Assembly: GCF_001662075.1 (NCBI RefSeq)
Contig: NZ_LYPL01000010.1
Span: forward strand, 203,036 to 267,035
DNA from: Rhizobium bangladeshense
Lineage (GTDB): Bacteria; Pseudomonadota; Alphaproteobacteria; Rhizobiales; Rhizobiaceae
Length of the DNA: 64,000 nt
Reading direction: 5' to 3'
Shown: positions 17,844 to 26,885 of the stretch, piece by piece
Numbering within the stretch: the stretch's first letter is position 1
Layout of the letters: each line of letters opens with the position of its first letter
Position numbers and translations under genes: made by a program
Notes under the pieces: generated by a model
What the model was told of the DNA's origin: nothing
The model's input: the letters and a program-made list of their open reading frames with translations, nothing else
Database searches by the model: none

Positions 17844-18881
17844 TCAGCGCGTCAGCGTGAAGGCGTCGCTTTCGCCCGGAACGAGCTCCATCGGCCAGAT
17901 CCTGCTGCGGGCGCCCTGCGGATAATGCTCGGCATAGGCCGGCATGGTGGCGAGCAGGGTTTCGCCGAGCTGGGCGCCGAGATCGCGCAGCGACATGCGG
18001 AAGGAGGTCAGCGACGGCTGCAGGAAATGCGTGCGCGGCTCCTCGCGGAAACCGACGACGGCAAGGTCGCGGCCGGGCACGATGCCGGCCTCGGCCAGCC
18101 TGCGGTAAAGCCCGATCGCCATCAGCTCGTGGATCAGGATGATCGCGGTCGGCCGGTCTTCGATCATCAGCAATTCGTGGCCGGCCTGATAGCCGCCCTG
18201 TTCGCTCGACTTGACGCGGATGACCAGCGCCGGGTCGAAGGCAAGGCCGTGGCGTTGCAGCGCCTGACGGTAGCTGTCGAGGAAGATGTAGCCGAGATTG
18301 ATGTCGGAGGAGGGGGCAGCCACCGCAATCCGCCTGTGGCCCTTGGCGACGAGCCGGTCGACGCCGCGCGCCGCCACGCCTTCGAAATCGAGGTCCATCC
18401 AGGTATAGCTGCCGCCCGACGCGCTGCGGCCGAGCGCCACAAAGGGGATGCGCGCCTTTTCCAGAAGCTCGATGCGCCGGTCGGTGCGCCGTGTTGCCGA
18501 GATGATCAGCGCATCGACGAGGCGGCGCGCCACCATCCGCTTCAGATATTCGTGCGGATCCTCATCATCGGGGCAGGGCAGCATGACCAGATCGAGCTTG
18601 TGGCGAGAAAAGACGCTCTGCAGCCCGTCGGTGACGCCGAGGAAGAAGTCGTCGCTGTTTTCGACCGTCTCGCGGCTGACCTCGAGCATCAGCCCGATGA
18701 CATTGGTCATGCCCTGGCGCAGGCTGCGGCCCGACTGGTTGGCGACATAACCAAGCTCTTCGGCGGCGGCGAGTACGCGCCGGCGCGTTTCGTCATTGAC
18801 GTCGGGCTTGCCGTTCAGCGCGCGGGACACGGTGCCGATCGAAATGTCGAGATGCTCGGCGAGCTGGCGAATTCCCTTCAT
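17844..18881 (-). CDS. LacI family transcriptional regulator
   Basis: A 345-residue LacI/GalR repressor. The HTH and hinge are residues 1-60 (IRQLAEHLDISIGTVSRALNGK ... ETRRRVLAAAEELGYVANQSGRSLRQG), followed by a periplasmic-binding-protein-like effector domain (DALIISATRR, PFVALGRS, VDRLVAKGHRRIAVAAP, VVGFREEPRTHFLQPSLTSF). It converges on the ACS permease with a five-base gap and is followed upstream by a second LacI gene on the same strand. The effector is probably a sugar or sugar acid; the regulated genes are not evident. Confidence 0.9.
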   Translation of the reverse strand: MKGIRQLAEHLDISIGTVSRALNGKPDVNDETRRRVLAAAEELGYVANQSGRSLRQGMTNVIGLMLEVSRETVENSDDFFLGVTDGLQSVFSRHKLDLVMLPCPDDEDPHEYLKRMVARRLVDALIISATRRTDRRIELLEKARIPFVALGRSASGGSYTWMDLDFEGVAARGVDRLVAKGHRRIAVAAPSSDINLGYIFLDSYRQALQRHGLAFDPALVIRVKSSEQGGYQAGHELLMIEDRPTAIILIHELMAIGLYRRLAEAGIVPGRDLAVVGFREEPRTHFLQPSLTSFRMSLRDLGAQLGETLLATMPAYAEHYPQGARSRIWPMELVPGESDAFTLTR

Positions 18882-18969
18882 CTCTGGCGATCTTCCTCCC
18901 TTGCAGCGCCGCGCGTCGTCGCCCTTCTTGCCACAGGACGGCGTCTGCGAAAAGCCATGGGGGAAGAGG

Positions 18970-20010
18970 TTACGGTCTGAAGCTCAGGCGGATGACGAGT
19001 TCGGGAATGACGCGTTCGTAAGCCGGCGGCGAATCCGGGTTTTCCAGCCGCCGCTCCAACAGCGCGACGGCGCGTTGCGCCATGGTCAGCGGGTCCTGCC
19101 GGAAGGTGGTCAACTGATAGCTCAGCCACGCGGATTCCGGCACGTCGTCGAAGCCGATGACGGCGACATCCTCGGGGACGCGCAGCTGCGCTTCCAGGCG
19201 CAGGACATCCATCAGCCCGAAGGCGATCTGGTCATTGGCGCAGAAGACGGCGTCGGGCTTTGTTTTTTCCGCGAGAAGCGCGCGCCCGGCGGTGACGCCG
19301 CCGTCATAATCGGAATCGCCGCCGCGGGCGAGGGTGACGGATGCGCCAAGCGCCTCCGCCGCCGAAAGGAAGGCGCTTTCGCGTTCGACGATCGCAGGCG
19401 TTCCCGTATTGGAGCCGATGGCCGCCAGCCGACGCCGGCCGCTGTCGTAAAAAGCCGTCGCCGCCTTGCGTGAGGCTTCGGAGTTGCCGGCGCGCACGTG
19501 GTCGGCGTCGGGCTCCGACCGGCCGATGACGACGAGCGGCTGGCCGTTTCGCTGCGCGAGCTCGAGGAAACTTGCCGGCGGCGAGCCGGAGAGAATGATG
19601 ATCGCCTCGGCGCGGTGGCCGATCAGCATCTTCTGGGCGGCGAGCAGTTCCTCTTCCGTCTGACCGGTGTCGATGAGGATCGGAATGCTGCCGCGGCGGA
19701 TCAGGGATTTGGCAAGGGCTGCGGCGAGATGCGCGCGAAAGCCGACCTCCGGCCGCGTTGCGACGATGCCGACGAGGCGGCTCTGATTGGCAAGCACGCC
19801 GCGCGCCAGATCATTGACATGGTAGCCGAGCTCTTCAGCCGCCCGCAGCACCTTTTCGCGCGTTGCCGGGGCGACGCTTGCGCCCGGCGTGAAGGTGCGC
19901 GAGACAGCCGAGCGCGAAACGCCCGCCAGATGCGCCACCTGCTCGGCGCTGACGAAGCGCATGCGCTCCTTTTTCGGCGTTTTGCCGGCATTCACGGGAC
20001 CATCATTCAT
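18970..20010 (-). CDS. LacI family transcriptional regulator (second copy, different subgroup)
   Basis: A 346-residue LacI-type repressor whose HTH starts about 20 residues in (SAEQVAHLAGVSRSAVSRTFTPGASVAPATREKVL). The effector domain has GIVATRPEVGFRAHLA, VVIGRSEPDADHV, DAVFCANDQIAFGLMDVLR and DVAVIGFDDVPESAWLSYQLTT. It differs strongly from the neighbouring LacI protein, so this is not a recent duplication. About 88 bases separate the two genes. Its N-terminal extension is rich in Lys and Pro and is typical of this subgroup. Confidence 0.9.
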   Translation of the reverse strand: MNDGPVNAGKTPKKERMRFVSAEQVAHLAGVSRSAVSRTFTPGASVAPATREKVLRAAEELGYHVNDLARGVLANQSRLVGIVATRPEVGFRAHLAAALAKSLIRRGSIPILIDTGQTEEELLAAQKMLIGHRAEAIIILSGSPPASFLELAQRNGQPLVVIGRSEPDADHVRAGNSEASRKAATAFYDSGRRRLAAIGSNTGTPAIVERESAFLSAAEALGASVTLARGGDSDYDGGVTAGRALLAEKTKPDAVFCANDQIAFGLMDVLRLEAQLRVPEDVAVIGFDDVPESAWLSYQLTTFRQDPLTMAQRAVALLERRLENPDSPPAYERVIPELVIRLSFRP

Positions 20011-20093
20011 CGGCCCTCAGCTATTGCGTGTCTCTGACAGGCAGATGACAGGCGGCGGGGCGGGTGGATTTTTTGCGAAGATACTGTTGTGAG

Positions 20094-20243
20094 CATGCCC
20101 CGGGGAGACGTTGGCGAGGAACGGAGAGGTCGCGGCATATTCCCTTGGCCCCACACTTACGGTCCGACGGACAGGTCGAGACCCGCGGCTCGACCCCGGT
20201 TGGTGGCGGCAGCCGGATGAGGGGCTGCTCTCCTGCCGGCATG
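20094..20243. repeat. Degenerate copy of a rhizobial intergenic repeat
   Basis: Bounded by CATGCC and GGCATG, this segment shares blocks with the repeat at 57943-58122: the paired motif GGTCGAGACC..GGCTCGACCCCGG occurs in both, and ACGGAGAGGTCGCGGC is the reverse complement of a block in the other copy. The order and orientation are shuffled, as expected for mosaic intergenic repeats. No gene is supported in it. Confidence 0.65.
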
Positions 20244-20253
20244 CCGTTGATAT

Positions 20254-20293
20254 TAAACTAAAAAAGCCGAGGCTGCGGAACGCAACCTCGGCT
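20254..20293 (-). terminator. Rho-independent terminator of the glycine-zipper gene
   Basis: On the minus strand a stem AGCCGAGGTTGC / GCAGCCTCGGCT (20265-20293) with a five-base loop is followed by a T-rich tail (TTTTTAGTTTA). It lies about 50 bases after the stop of the small secreted protein ending at 20345. This is the clearest intrinsic terminator in the window. Confidence 0.88.
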
Positions 20294-20344
20294 GAGAGCC
20301 GAGCGGCGCTGACCAGTTCAACGCCGCTTCAAATAACTTCAGGT

Positions 20345-20659
20345 CTACTCGCAGACCTGCACGGTTTCGACGTGGTAGCCGCCGTCATAGCGGTTGCGGA
20401 CGTCGCGGTCCTCATACCAGCATCTCGGCTGGGGTTCGATATAGCGGGGGCTCTCCACATAACGAGGGCCTTCATCGACGTAGCGTGGGCCACCATTGGC
20501 GATTGCGCCGCCGATCAGGCCGCCGACGACACCTGCGGCTACGCCGCCGGCGATGATGCGGCCGGTATTGTCGTGATGACGGTCGCGTGCGGCAGCGGGC
20601 TGAATAGCCGATCCAACAAGGGCCGTCGCGATCAACAGGCTGCTAATAATTCTCTTCAT
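20345..20659 (-). CDS. Small exported glycine-zipper protein
   Basis: A 104-residue protein with a signal peptide (KRIISSLLIATALVGSAIQPAAA), a glycine-zipper stretch (IIAGGVAAGVVGGLIGGAIANGG) that could pack as a membrane or oligomeric helix pair, and a Tyr/Arg/Pro-rich tail with short repeats (GPRYVDE, GPRYVES, SPRYIEP) and two Cys (RCWYEDR, VQVCE). Similar small proteins are common in Rhizobiales as abundant envelope proteins of unknown role. The start at 20659 has GGAGAA at a good distance; the frame extends seven codons further without one. It is monocistronic, with its own terminator. Confidence 0.85.
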   Translation of the reverse strand: MKRIISSLLIATALVGSAIQPAAARDRHHDNTGRIIAGGVAAGVVGGLIGGAIANGGPRYVDEGPRYVESPRYIEPQPRCWYEDRDVRNRYDGGYHVETVQVCE

Positions 20660-20753
20660 AACATTCTCCTCAGTGGGCACTCGCCCCGGATAAGAGGAAA
20701 ATACGGCAGCAAGGCGTTTGTTCGTTCAAACTTTGCGACAGGCGTTAATGCAG

Positions 20754-22652
20754 TCAGGTCGCCGATTGCGTCGCCGTCGTCTCCTCCAGCACATCTTCGG
20801 GTATATCGTCGAAAGAGGCGTAATTGAGGTTATAGAGCCTGGAGTACAGCTTGCCGTTCTTCATCAGCTGGCGATGATCACCGCATTCGATGATCTCGCC
20901 GTTCTGCAGCACGATGATGCGGTCGGCCTCGCGGATCGTCGCCAGGCGGTGGGCGATGACCAGGCCGGTACGGTTTTCGAGCAGCTTCACCAGCGCCTTC
21001 TGGATTAGCATCTCGGTATAGCTGTCGATATTGGCGGTCGCCTCGTCGAGCACCAGGATTTTCGCGTCTGCCACCAGCGCACGAGCAAAGCTCAAAAGCT
21101 GGCGCTGGCCGAGCGAAAGATTGCCGCCGCGCTCGCCGAGAATGCTGTCGTAGCCATCGGGCAGGCGCATGATGAAATCATGGGCGCCGACCGCCTTCGC
21201 CGCCTCGATCACCTGCTCGCGCGTCGCTTCCAGCTTGTGGTAGCGGATGTTTTCGAAGACGGTGCCGGTGAAGAGGAAGGGTTCCTGCAGCACCATGGCG
21301 ATCTGCGCCCCCAGCGAATCCTGCGTCAGGTCACGCACATCGTGGCCGCCGACCAGCACCTCCCCCTGCTGCACGTCGTAGAAGCGGTGGATCAGCGACA
21401 TGCAGCTTGATTTGCCGGAACCCGTCGGCCCGACCAGCGCCACCGTCTCGCCGGGATTGACCTTGAAGCTCACATGTTTCAGCACCGGGTGCTTCGGATT
21501 GTAGCCGAAGACGACGTCCTTGAATTCGACCGAACCGTCCATGTCGCGCGACAGGGTCTTGGCGTCGGGGGCGTCCTTGATGTCGACGGGCACGTCGAGC
21601 ACTTCGGTCAGCCGCTGGCCGGACGCCATGGCGCGCTGCATCACCGAATATTGCAGGGTCAGCGACCGGATCGGGTCGAAGAAGCGCTGGATGTAGAACA
21701 GGAAGGCGACGAGCACGCCGACATCGAGCGCCTGGTTGAGAACGCGGGCGCCGCCGACGACGATGACGAGCGCCATCGCCACGCCGGTCAGGCTGTCGAC
21801 GATCGGCACCATCACCTGCGCATAGCGCGCTGCCGTCAGATGCGTTTTGAGGTTGGCATGCGCCTTGTCGTCGTAGAGCGTGAAGTTGACGCCCTGCCGG
21901 TCCATGCTCTGGACGGCGCGCACGCCATGGATCGCTTCGGCAAGTGCACCGTTGGCGACCGAATTGGTCTCATGCGCGGCCATGAAGGATTTGCGGGCGA
22001 GGGGCAGCCAGAACAGCCGGACGACGAAGAGCACCGGCAGCACCGAGAGCGTCAGCAGCCCCAGCTTGAAATCGAGATAGAGCATCACGAAAACGATGCC
22101 GAAGAGCAGCACGATGTCGCCGACCGAGAGCACCGAGGTTTCGAGGAATTCCTGCATCGAGTTGACGTCGCCCTGCAGGCGCGACATCAGCCGCCCCACT
22201 TCGGTCTTGTCCATGAAGGAGAGCGAGACGCGCTGGAGATGCGAGAACATCGCCTTGCGGATGTCGAAGAGCACCTCTTCCGCGACATTGCCGACCAGCG
22301 TCTCTTGGGCATAGCTTGCCGCATAATTGATAAGGATGGCGATGGCGAAGGCGACGATCGCCCAAATCAGAGCCGAAGGATTGCCGCCCGGCGACATGCC
22401 GTGGTCGATGGCGTAACGGATGATCAGCGGGATCAGCAACTGCATTGTCGTGAAGGTCAGGACAGCAGCGATCGCCCAGAGCACCTGGGTGCGGTAGGGG
22501 TGGACGAAAGCCCAGATGCGCTTGACGATGTTGCCGTCGAAGGCCTTGCCGAACATTTCCTCCTCGACGCGATGCGAGCCGACCACCGCCCGCGGCGGCC
22601 GGCGCCCATCCTCGCGCACGTCGGGACGCTCAGTTTCCAGTTCCTCGGCCAT
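20754..22652 (-). CDS. ABC exporter half-transporter, permease-ATPase fusion (subunit with variant signature)
   Basis: A 632-residue type IV ABC half-exporter: six membrane helices (about residues 55-350), then an ATPase domain with Walker A GPTGSGKSS, Q-loop MVLQEPFLFTG, Walker B ILVLDEATANID with the catalytic Glu, and H-loop VIAHR. Its signature is NLSLGQRQ instead of LSGGQ. The partner gene upstream at 22909 has a canonical signature but Asp for the catalytic Glu. Together they fit an asymmetric heterodimer (TM287/288 or BmrCD type) for lipids or drugs. ATG at 22652 follows GGGAG; a GTG directly before it is a weaker alternative. Separated from its partner by a 256-base gap holding a palindromic repeat. 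Confidence 0.9.
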   Translation of the reverse strand: MAEELETERPDVREDGRRPPRAVVGSHRVEEEMFGKAFDGNIVKRIWAFVHPYRTQVLWAIAAVLTFTTMQLLIPLIIRYAIDHGMSPGGNPSALIWAIVAFAIAILINYAASYAQETLVGNVAEEVLFDIRKAMFSHLQRVSLSFMDKTEVGRLMSRLQGDVNSMQEFLETSVLSVGDIVLLFGIVFVMLYLDFKLGLLTLSVLPVLFVVRLFWLPLARKSFMAAHETNSVANGALAEAIHGVRAVQSMDRQGVNFTLYDDKAHANLKTHLTAARYAQVMVPIVDSLTGVAMALVIVVGGARVLNQALDVGVLVAFLFYIQRFFDPIRSLTLQYSVMQRAMASGQRLTEVLDVPVDIKDAPDAKTLSRDMDGSVEFKDVVFGYNPKHPVLKHVSFKVNPGETVALVGPTGSGKSSCMSLIHRFYDVQQGEVLVGGHDVRDLTQDSLGAQIAMVLQEPFLFTGTVFENIRYHKLEATREQVIEAAKAVGAHDFIMRLPDGYDSILGERGGNLSLGQRQLLSFARALVADAKILVLDEATANIDSYTEMLIQKALVKLLENRTGLVIAHRLATIREADRIIVLQNGEIIECGDHRQLMKNGKLYSRLYNLNYASFDDIPEDVLEETTATQSAT

Positions 22653-22752
22653 CACAATCTCCCTAGCACCACGGCCTTATTCTGGTTTGGCGGCCGCTGA
22701 CCGCGAATAGCCTCGATCCGCAGCGAGTGGTTGTGGAGGAATAACCTATCCT

Positions 22753-22880
22753 CCCCTCATTCCTGTGCTCGTCACAGGAATCCAGCCACCGCGTGTCTGC
22801 GCGGTGAATGATTCTTAAAACGGTTTCCCGCGCCAAGGACTTGGCGCACTGGATCCCTGTGACGAGCACAGGGATGAGGG
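22753..22880. repeat. Palindromic intergenic repeat with mirrored hairpins
   Basis: Two hairpins, ATTCCTGTG-CTCGT-CACAGGAAT (22759-22781) and ATCCCTGTG-ACGAG-CACAGGGAT (22853-22875), are inverted copies of each other. Between them are smaller stems CACCGCG / CGCGGTG and GCGCCAAG / CTTGGCGC. It lies between the two ABC half-exporter genes and could influence relative expression of the two subunits. This type of repeat is common in Rhizobium and Agrobacterium genomes. Confidence 0.75.
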
Positions 22881-22908
22881 CGCAAGAGGAAACGCCGCCA
22901 CCCAAGCG

Positions 22909-24762
22909 TCACGCACTCAGCACCTCGTCGCCCGGCCGCACCTGCAGGTCGTAGAGCGCCTTGTAGCGCCCACCGAGCGCAAGCAGCGCCGGATGCGTGC
23001 CGCGCTCGACGATCCTTCCGTCTTCGACGAACAGGATCTGGTCGGCATGCATCAGCGAGCTCAGGCGATGGGCGACGATGATCGTCACGCGGTCGGCGGC
23101 ATAGCGGCGCATGGCGCTGCGGATGCGCTGTTCGGTGGCCGCGTCGATTGCCGCCGTCGAATCGTCGAACACCATCACCGCCGGCTTCAGCATCAGCGCG
23201 CGGGCGATCGAGAGGCGCTGCCGCTGGCCGCCGGACAGCGAAACGCCGCGTTCGCCGACGACGGTGCCGTAGCCGGTGGGAAGGCCGAGCACGTAATTGT
23301 GCAGCTGGGCACTTTCGCTGGCGCGTTCGATGCGGCTTTCCTTCGCCCACGGGTCGCCGTAGGCGATGTTGTTCTCGATCGTCGTCGTGAACAGGAAGGA
23401 ATCCTGCTGCACGACGGCAACGGCCCGGCGCAGCGACTGCAGCGTCGCCTTGCGGATATCCTGGCCGTCGATGGTAATCCTGCCGCCGCTGACGTCGTAG
23501 AAACGTGGGATCAGATGGGCGATGGTCGATTTGCCGCTGCCGGGCGGGCCGACGATGCCGATCGTCTGGCCGCGCCGGGCTTCGAAGGAGACATCCTGCA
23601 GCACCGTGCGCTTTTCCGAGCCGGGATAGGCGAAGCTGACATTCTCGAAGCGCAGCACGCCATCCGTTACTTCCAATTCCCTGGCATCCGGCGCGTCCTT
23701 GATCGCGATGTCGAGGTCGAGCAGGGCAAAGAGGCGCGTGCCGCAGGTGGAGGCGCGGGCAAAGGCGTTGACCATCAGGCCGAGCTGGCGCACCGGCATC
23801 TGCAGAATGGTCATGAAGGTCAGGAAGGAGGCGAGTGTGCCGACGGTCATCTCGCCCGATGTCACCTTGCCGCCGCCGATCCAGAGCACGAGGCCCATGG
23901 CGGCGAAGAAGGAGAAGGTCATCGCGCTGGTATTGGCGACGCGGATGCCGACGCGCTGATGGGCGAGCGCCAGGGCATTCTTCGAGGCCGCCTCGAATTT
24001 GGTGAGCTCATGCTCCTGCGCGGCAAAGGCGCGCACGACGCGGATGCCGCCGAGATTCTCCTCCATGATGCGGGTCAGCACCGACAGCCGCTCCTGCAGG
24101 TCGAGCCAGGTGGCGCGCAGCCTGAGCTGCGTCACCGAGGAGCGCCAGCCGACGAAGGGCACGAAGGAGAGCGCCAGCAGCCCGAGCACGACATCGGTCG
24201 ACAGCAGCAGATAGGCGCCGATGCCGATCAGGATCGTGAGCAGGATCATGCGCACCAGGGCGGTGGAAAAATACATGCGCACGCCTTCGAGATCGAGCAT
24301 GCCGACGGTGATCAGGTCGCCGGAATGCACCGTGTCGTGAAAGCTGAAGGAGAGACGCTGGATCTTTTCGTAGCAGGCGAGGCGCAGCTCGTAGCCTATG
24401 TGGTGGCCGACGGCTTCGCTGTAATAGTTCTGCACCATGGTGAAGAGGCCGCGCAGCACGCTGGCCCCGAGCAGCAGCAAGGCCGTGGTCAGCAACGCGT
24501 CCTGCGCCGCCTGGCCCGCCGCCCCACCGCCCATTGCCATCTGCGTGTGGTCGACGGCCTCGCCGAGAAGGCGGGGGATCATCAGCTGGAAGGTCGAGGC
24601 GACAAGGGTTGCGCCGATCGCAAAACCCGCCTGCCAGGGGTGGCGGAAGGCCATCACGGTGATGCGCACCAGTGTATAGAGGCCTCGGCCCCAACCTGCC
24701 GCAGTTGCAAGCGCCATCGAAGCCGAAGGCTTCGTCGCACGTGTTAACGCATCGCTGCTCAC
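22909..24762 (-). CDS. ABC exporter half-transporter, permease-ATPase fusion (subunit with degenerate Walker B)
   Basis: About 617 residues: six membrane helices and an ATPase domain with Walker A GPPGSGKST, Q-loop VVQQDSFLFT, canonical signature VSLSGGQRQRLS, Walker B VMVFDDSTAAID and H-loop IVAHRLSSL. The second acidic residue of Walker B is Asp rather than Glu, so its own ATP site should be slow or inactive. The neighbour at 20754 carries the variant signature that would complete that same site. The start is inferred: GTG at 24762 gives a normal N-terminus, while ATG at 24819 and 24966 add non-conserved residues. Substrate unknown; relatives move drugs, lipids or glycans. Confidence 0.88.
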   Translation of the reverse strand: MSSDALTRATKPSASMALATAAGWGRGLYTLVRITVMAFRHPWQAGFAIGATLVASTFQLMIPRLLGEAVDHTQMAMGGGAAGQAAQDALLTTALLLLGASVLRGLFTMVQNYYSEAVGHHIGYELRLACYEKIQRLSFSFHDTVHSGDLITVGMLDLEGVRMYFSTALVRMILLTILIGIGAYLLLSTDVVLGLLALSFVPFVGWRSSVTQLRLRATWLDLQERLSVLTRIMEENLGGIRVVRAFAAQEHELTKFEAASKNALALAHQRVGIRVANTSAMTFSFFAAMGLVLWIGGGKVTSGEMTVGTLASFLTFMTILQMPVRQLGLMVNAFARASTCGTRLFALLDLDIAIKDAPDARELEVTDGVLRFENVSFAYPGSEKRTVLQDVSFEARRGQTIGIVGPPGSGKSTIAHLIPRFYDVSGGRITIDGQDIRKATLQSLRRAVAVVQQDSFLFTTTIENNIAYGDPWAKESRIERASESAQLHNYVLGLPTGYGTVVGERGVSLSGGQRQRLSIARALMLKPAVMVFDDSTAAIDAATEQRIRSAMRRYAADRVTIIVAHRLSSLMHADQILFVEDGRIVERGTHPALLALGGRYKALYDLQVRPGDEVLSA

Positions 24763-24992
24763 GGTGTTTTTCCAATAGATGTGTGCTCGGACGCTGGCCC
24801 GAAAAGGCGGCAAATCCATGAAGGGATTGATAGCACCGTCAGTTTTGCCGATTCCATTTGGCGGTTCAAGTAAAGAATTCACCAACTGGTTATTTTTGCG
24901 TGAGGCCGCCTCGCCTCGGCCGCGGGAACAATCGGCGCGCGGGTGGGTTGCAGCAGCCAGACCCATCAGGCACCCGTTACCGGAGAGATACG

Positions 24993-25610
24993 ATGCCGCT
25001 GAAAGCCCTTGCTCTCAACGCCACGCTGAAGTCCAGTGACGCCAAGGACCCGTCGTCGACCGACCGGATGATCGCTCTCATCGACAAGGCGTTGTCCGAA
25101 TATGACGTTGTGACCGAAGTGGTTCGACTTGCCGATTTCAACGTCAAGCCGGGCGTCACGTCGGATGAAGGCGCCGGCGACGACTGGCCGGATATCCGTG
25201 CAAAACTATTGGACGCCGATATCCTGCTGCTGGCGACGCCGATCTGGCTCGGCCAGCCGTCCAGCGTCTGCAAGCGGGCGCTGGAGCGCATGGACGCCTT
25301 CCTTGAGGAAACGGACGACCAAGGCCGCATGGTTTCCTATGGCAGGGTCGCAGCCGTTGCCGTTGTCGGCAACGAGGATGGCGCCCATCACGTGTCGGCC
25401 GAACTCTACCAGGCGCTGAACGATGTCGGCTTCACCATTCCTGCCAATGCGGTCGCCTATTGGGTCGGGGAAGCGATGGGTTCCACCAATTTCGTTGATC
25501 TCGACAAGGTGCCGAAGGTCGTAACGAAGGCCGTCGACATGCTGGCGCGCAATACGGCGCATCTGGCCGGGCTGCTGAAGGCAAAGCAATATCCCGGTGA
25601 GAGCGCTTAA
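24993..25610 (+). CDS. Flavodoxin-fold NAD(P)H-dependent oxidoreductase
   Basis: A 205-residue protein of the NADPH-dependent FMN reductase / WrbA-like flavodoxin family: beta strand with phosphate loop near the N-terminus (ALALNATLKSSDAKDPSSTDRMI), ADILLLATPIWLGQPSSVCKRALERMD (FMN-side loop), and VAVVGNEDGAHHVSAELYQALNDVGF. Likely reduces FMN or quinones. GGAGAGA precedes the ATG at 24993; the frame extends upstream to 24858 but without a start context. It is divergent from the ABC exporter operon. Confidence 0.85.
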   Translation: MPLKALALNATLKSSDAKDPSSTDRMIALIDKALSEYDVVTEVVRLADFNVKPGVTSDEGAGDDWPDIRAKLLDADILLLATPIWLGQPSSVCKRALERMDAFLEETDDQGRMVSYGRVAAVAVVGNEDGAHHVSAELYQALNDVGFTIPANAVAYWVGEAMGSTNFVDLDKVPKVVTKAVDMLARNTAHLAGLLKAKQYPGESA

Positions 25611-25614
25611 GACC

Positions 25615-25965
25615 AGAGCCTTTTCTGGTTAGATTGAAGCATTCTGTTGGCTCAAACGGAGTCGGATGGTCGACCGGCCGGCGCGTCGTAGCCTGGCTCT
25701 ACGGCCAAGCCGGCCGGTCGATCAGCCGGCCCGTTTCAGCCAACCCTCCCGCAGATTTGCCTGGCAAATCTGCAAGACTTGAAAATCGCCGGACGCACTG
25801 ATCGCATCGCCACGGCGAAGCGGTGCGGCCGGTAGGCCGGGCATCTCTAGCCAGGATCAGAGGCGATCGGCTCGGGCGTACCTGGGGTATGCCCATCGCC
25901 AATCGACTCTGCCCTGACGAAAACCTGCTCCGGCTGAATGCTTCAATCTAACCAGGATAGGCTCT
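25615..25965. mobile_element. 351-bp element with 30-bp terminal inverted repeats (MITE-like)
   Basis: The ends match over 30 bases with two mismatches: the left begins AGAGCC and runs to GAAGCATTC (25615-25644), the right begins GAATGCTTC and ends GGCTCT (25936-25965). Inside are perfect stems: CGACCGGCCGGC (25671-25682) with GCCGGCCGGTCG (25709-25720), and GCAGATTTGCC (25751-25761) with GGCAAATCTGC (25763-25773). No open frame of interest fills it. The structure suggests a non-autonomous insertion element or a structured repeat; I could not identify target duplications. Confidence 0.6.
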
Positions 25966-26111
25966 AAGTCACTGAGTGCTGCCTCGTCGACGAGATAACC
26001 GCCCGGATTCTCGTTGCGACCGAATGCACAATCGCTCGGAACGCTTGCGCGCTCCCTCTTTGGGAAGGGAGCGCGCGTGTTAGCATTTGTTTGAGTTGTC
26101 GCTAATGATCG
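25966..26111. terminator. Intergenic tail with strong hairpin (26047-26076)
   Basis: A stem with perfect 11-base arms GCGCGCTCCCT / AGGGAGCGCGC and an eight-base loop lies between the repeat element and the stop of the transporter permease at 26112. No T-run follows on the minus strand; the plus-strand side is T-rich. It is a reasonable end point for the importer operon on the minus strand. Confidence 0.5.
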
Positions 26112-26885
26112 TCACGCCGGCCGTTCGGAGGCACTTGATCGCCACTTGATGAGGCGCTTCTCGGCGATGTCCAGAATGCTGTCGATAATCAAGACAAAGA
26201 TCGCGAGGATCAGGATGCCGGCGAAGACGCCGACCGCATCGAAATTGCCTTCGGCCTGAGCGATCAGATAGCCGAGCCCGGCAGAGGAGCCGAGATATTC
26301 GCCAATGATCGCGCCCACAACAGCGAAGCCGACCGAAGTGCGCAACGACGACAGAATCCAGCTTGCCGCTGCCGGGAAATAGACGTGGCGAAGCAGGTCC
26401 CTCCGATTGCCTCCCAGAATGCGGGCGTTCGACAATACCACCGGGTTGACTTCGCGCACGCCCTGCATCGCGTTGAAGAAGGTGACGAAGAACACCAGCG
26501 TCACGGCGAGCGCCACCTTGGACCACAGCCCAAGGCCGAGCCAAAGCACGAAGATCGGCGCGAGCACGACGCGAGGAATTGCGTTCAGCCCCTTGATGAA
26601 GGGGTCCAGAATGCGCGCGGCCGAACGGCTGAGGCCGAGCCACACGCCTGCTGCCACGCCAAGTGCCGTTCCAACGAGGTAGCCGAGTACGGTTTCCGTG
26701 AGGGTGATGGCCACATGGCTGTAGAAGCTGACATCCGCTATCCAAGATATAACCTGGTCGAAGATGTCGATCGGAGCCGGGAAAAAGAAGACGTCAATGA
26801 CGCCGGCCGCGACACCGAGCTGCCAGCCTCCGACAATTGCCACGAGCAGCGCGATTTGAATGAGGCGTTCAGTCATGACGTTCAT
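26112..26885 (-). CDS. NitT/TauT-family ABC transporter permease
   Basis: A 257-residue inner-membrane permease with about six helices and the EAA-type loop seen in SsuC/TauC (VNPVVLSNARILGGNRRDLLRHVYFPAAASWIL). It forms the channel of an importer for small anions or aromatics with the two genes upstream. The ATG at 26885 has GGAGAAAAG upstream and overlaps the end of the ATPase gene by 17 bases, indicating coupling; a longer frame to 26975 is unlikely. Last gene of the operon. Confidence 0.88.
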   Translation of the reverse strand: MNVMTERLIQIALLVAIVGGWQLGVAAGVIDVFFFPAPIDIFDQVISWIADVSFYSHVAITLTETVLGYLVGTALGVAAGVWLGLSRSAARILDPFIKGLNAIPRVVLAPIFVLWLGLGLWSKVALAVTLVFFVTFFNAMQGVREVNPVVLSNARILGGNRRDLLRHVYFPAAASWILSSLRTSVGFAVVGAIIGEYLGSSAGLGYLIAQAEGNFDAVGVFAGILILAIFVLIIDSILDIAEKRLIKWRSSASERPA

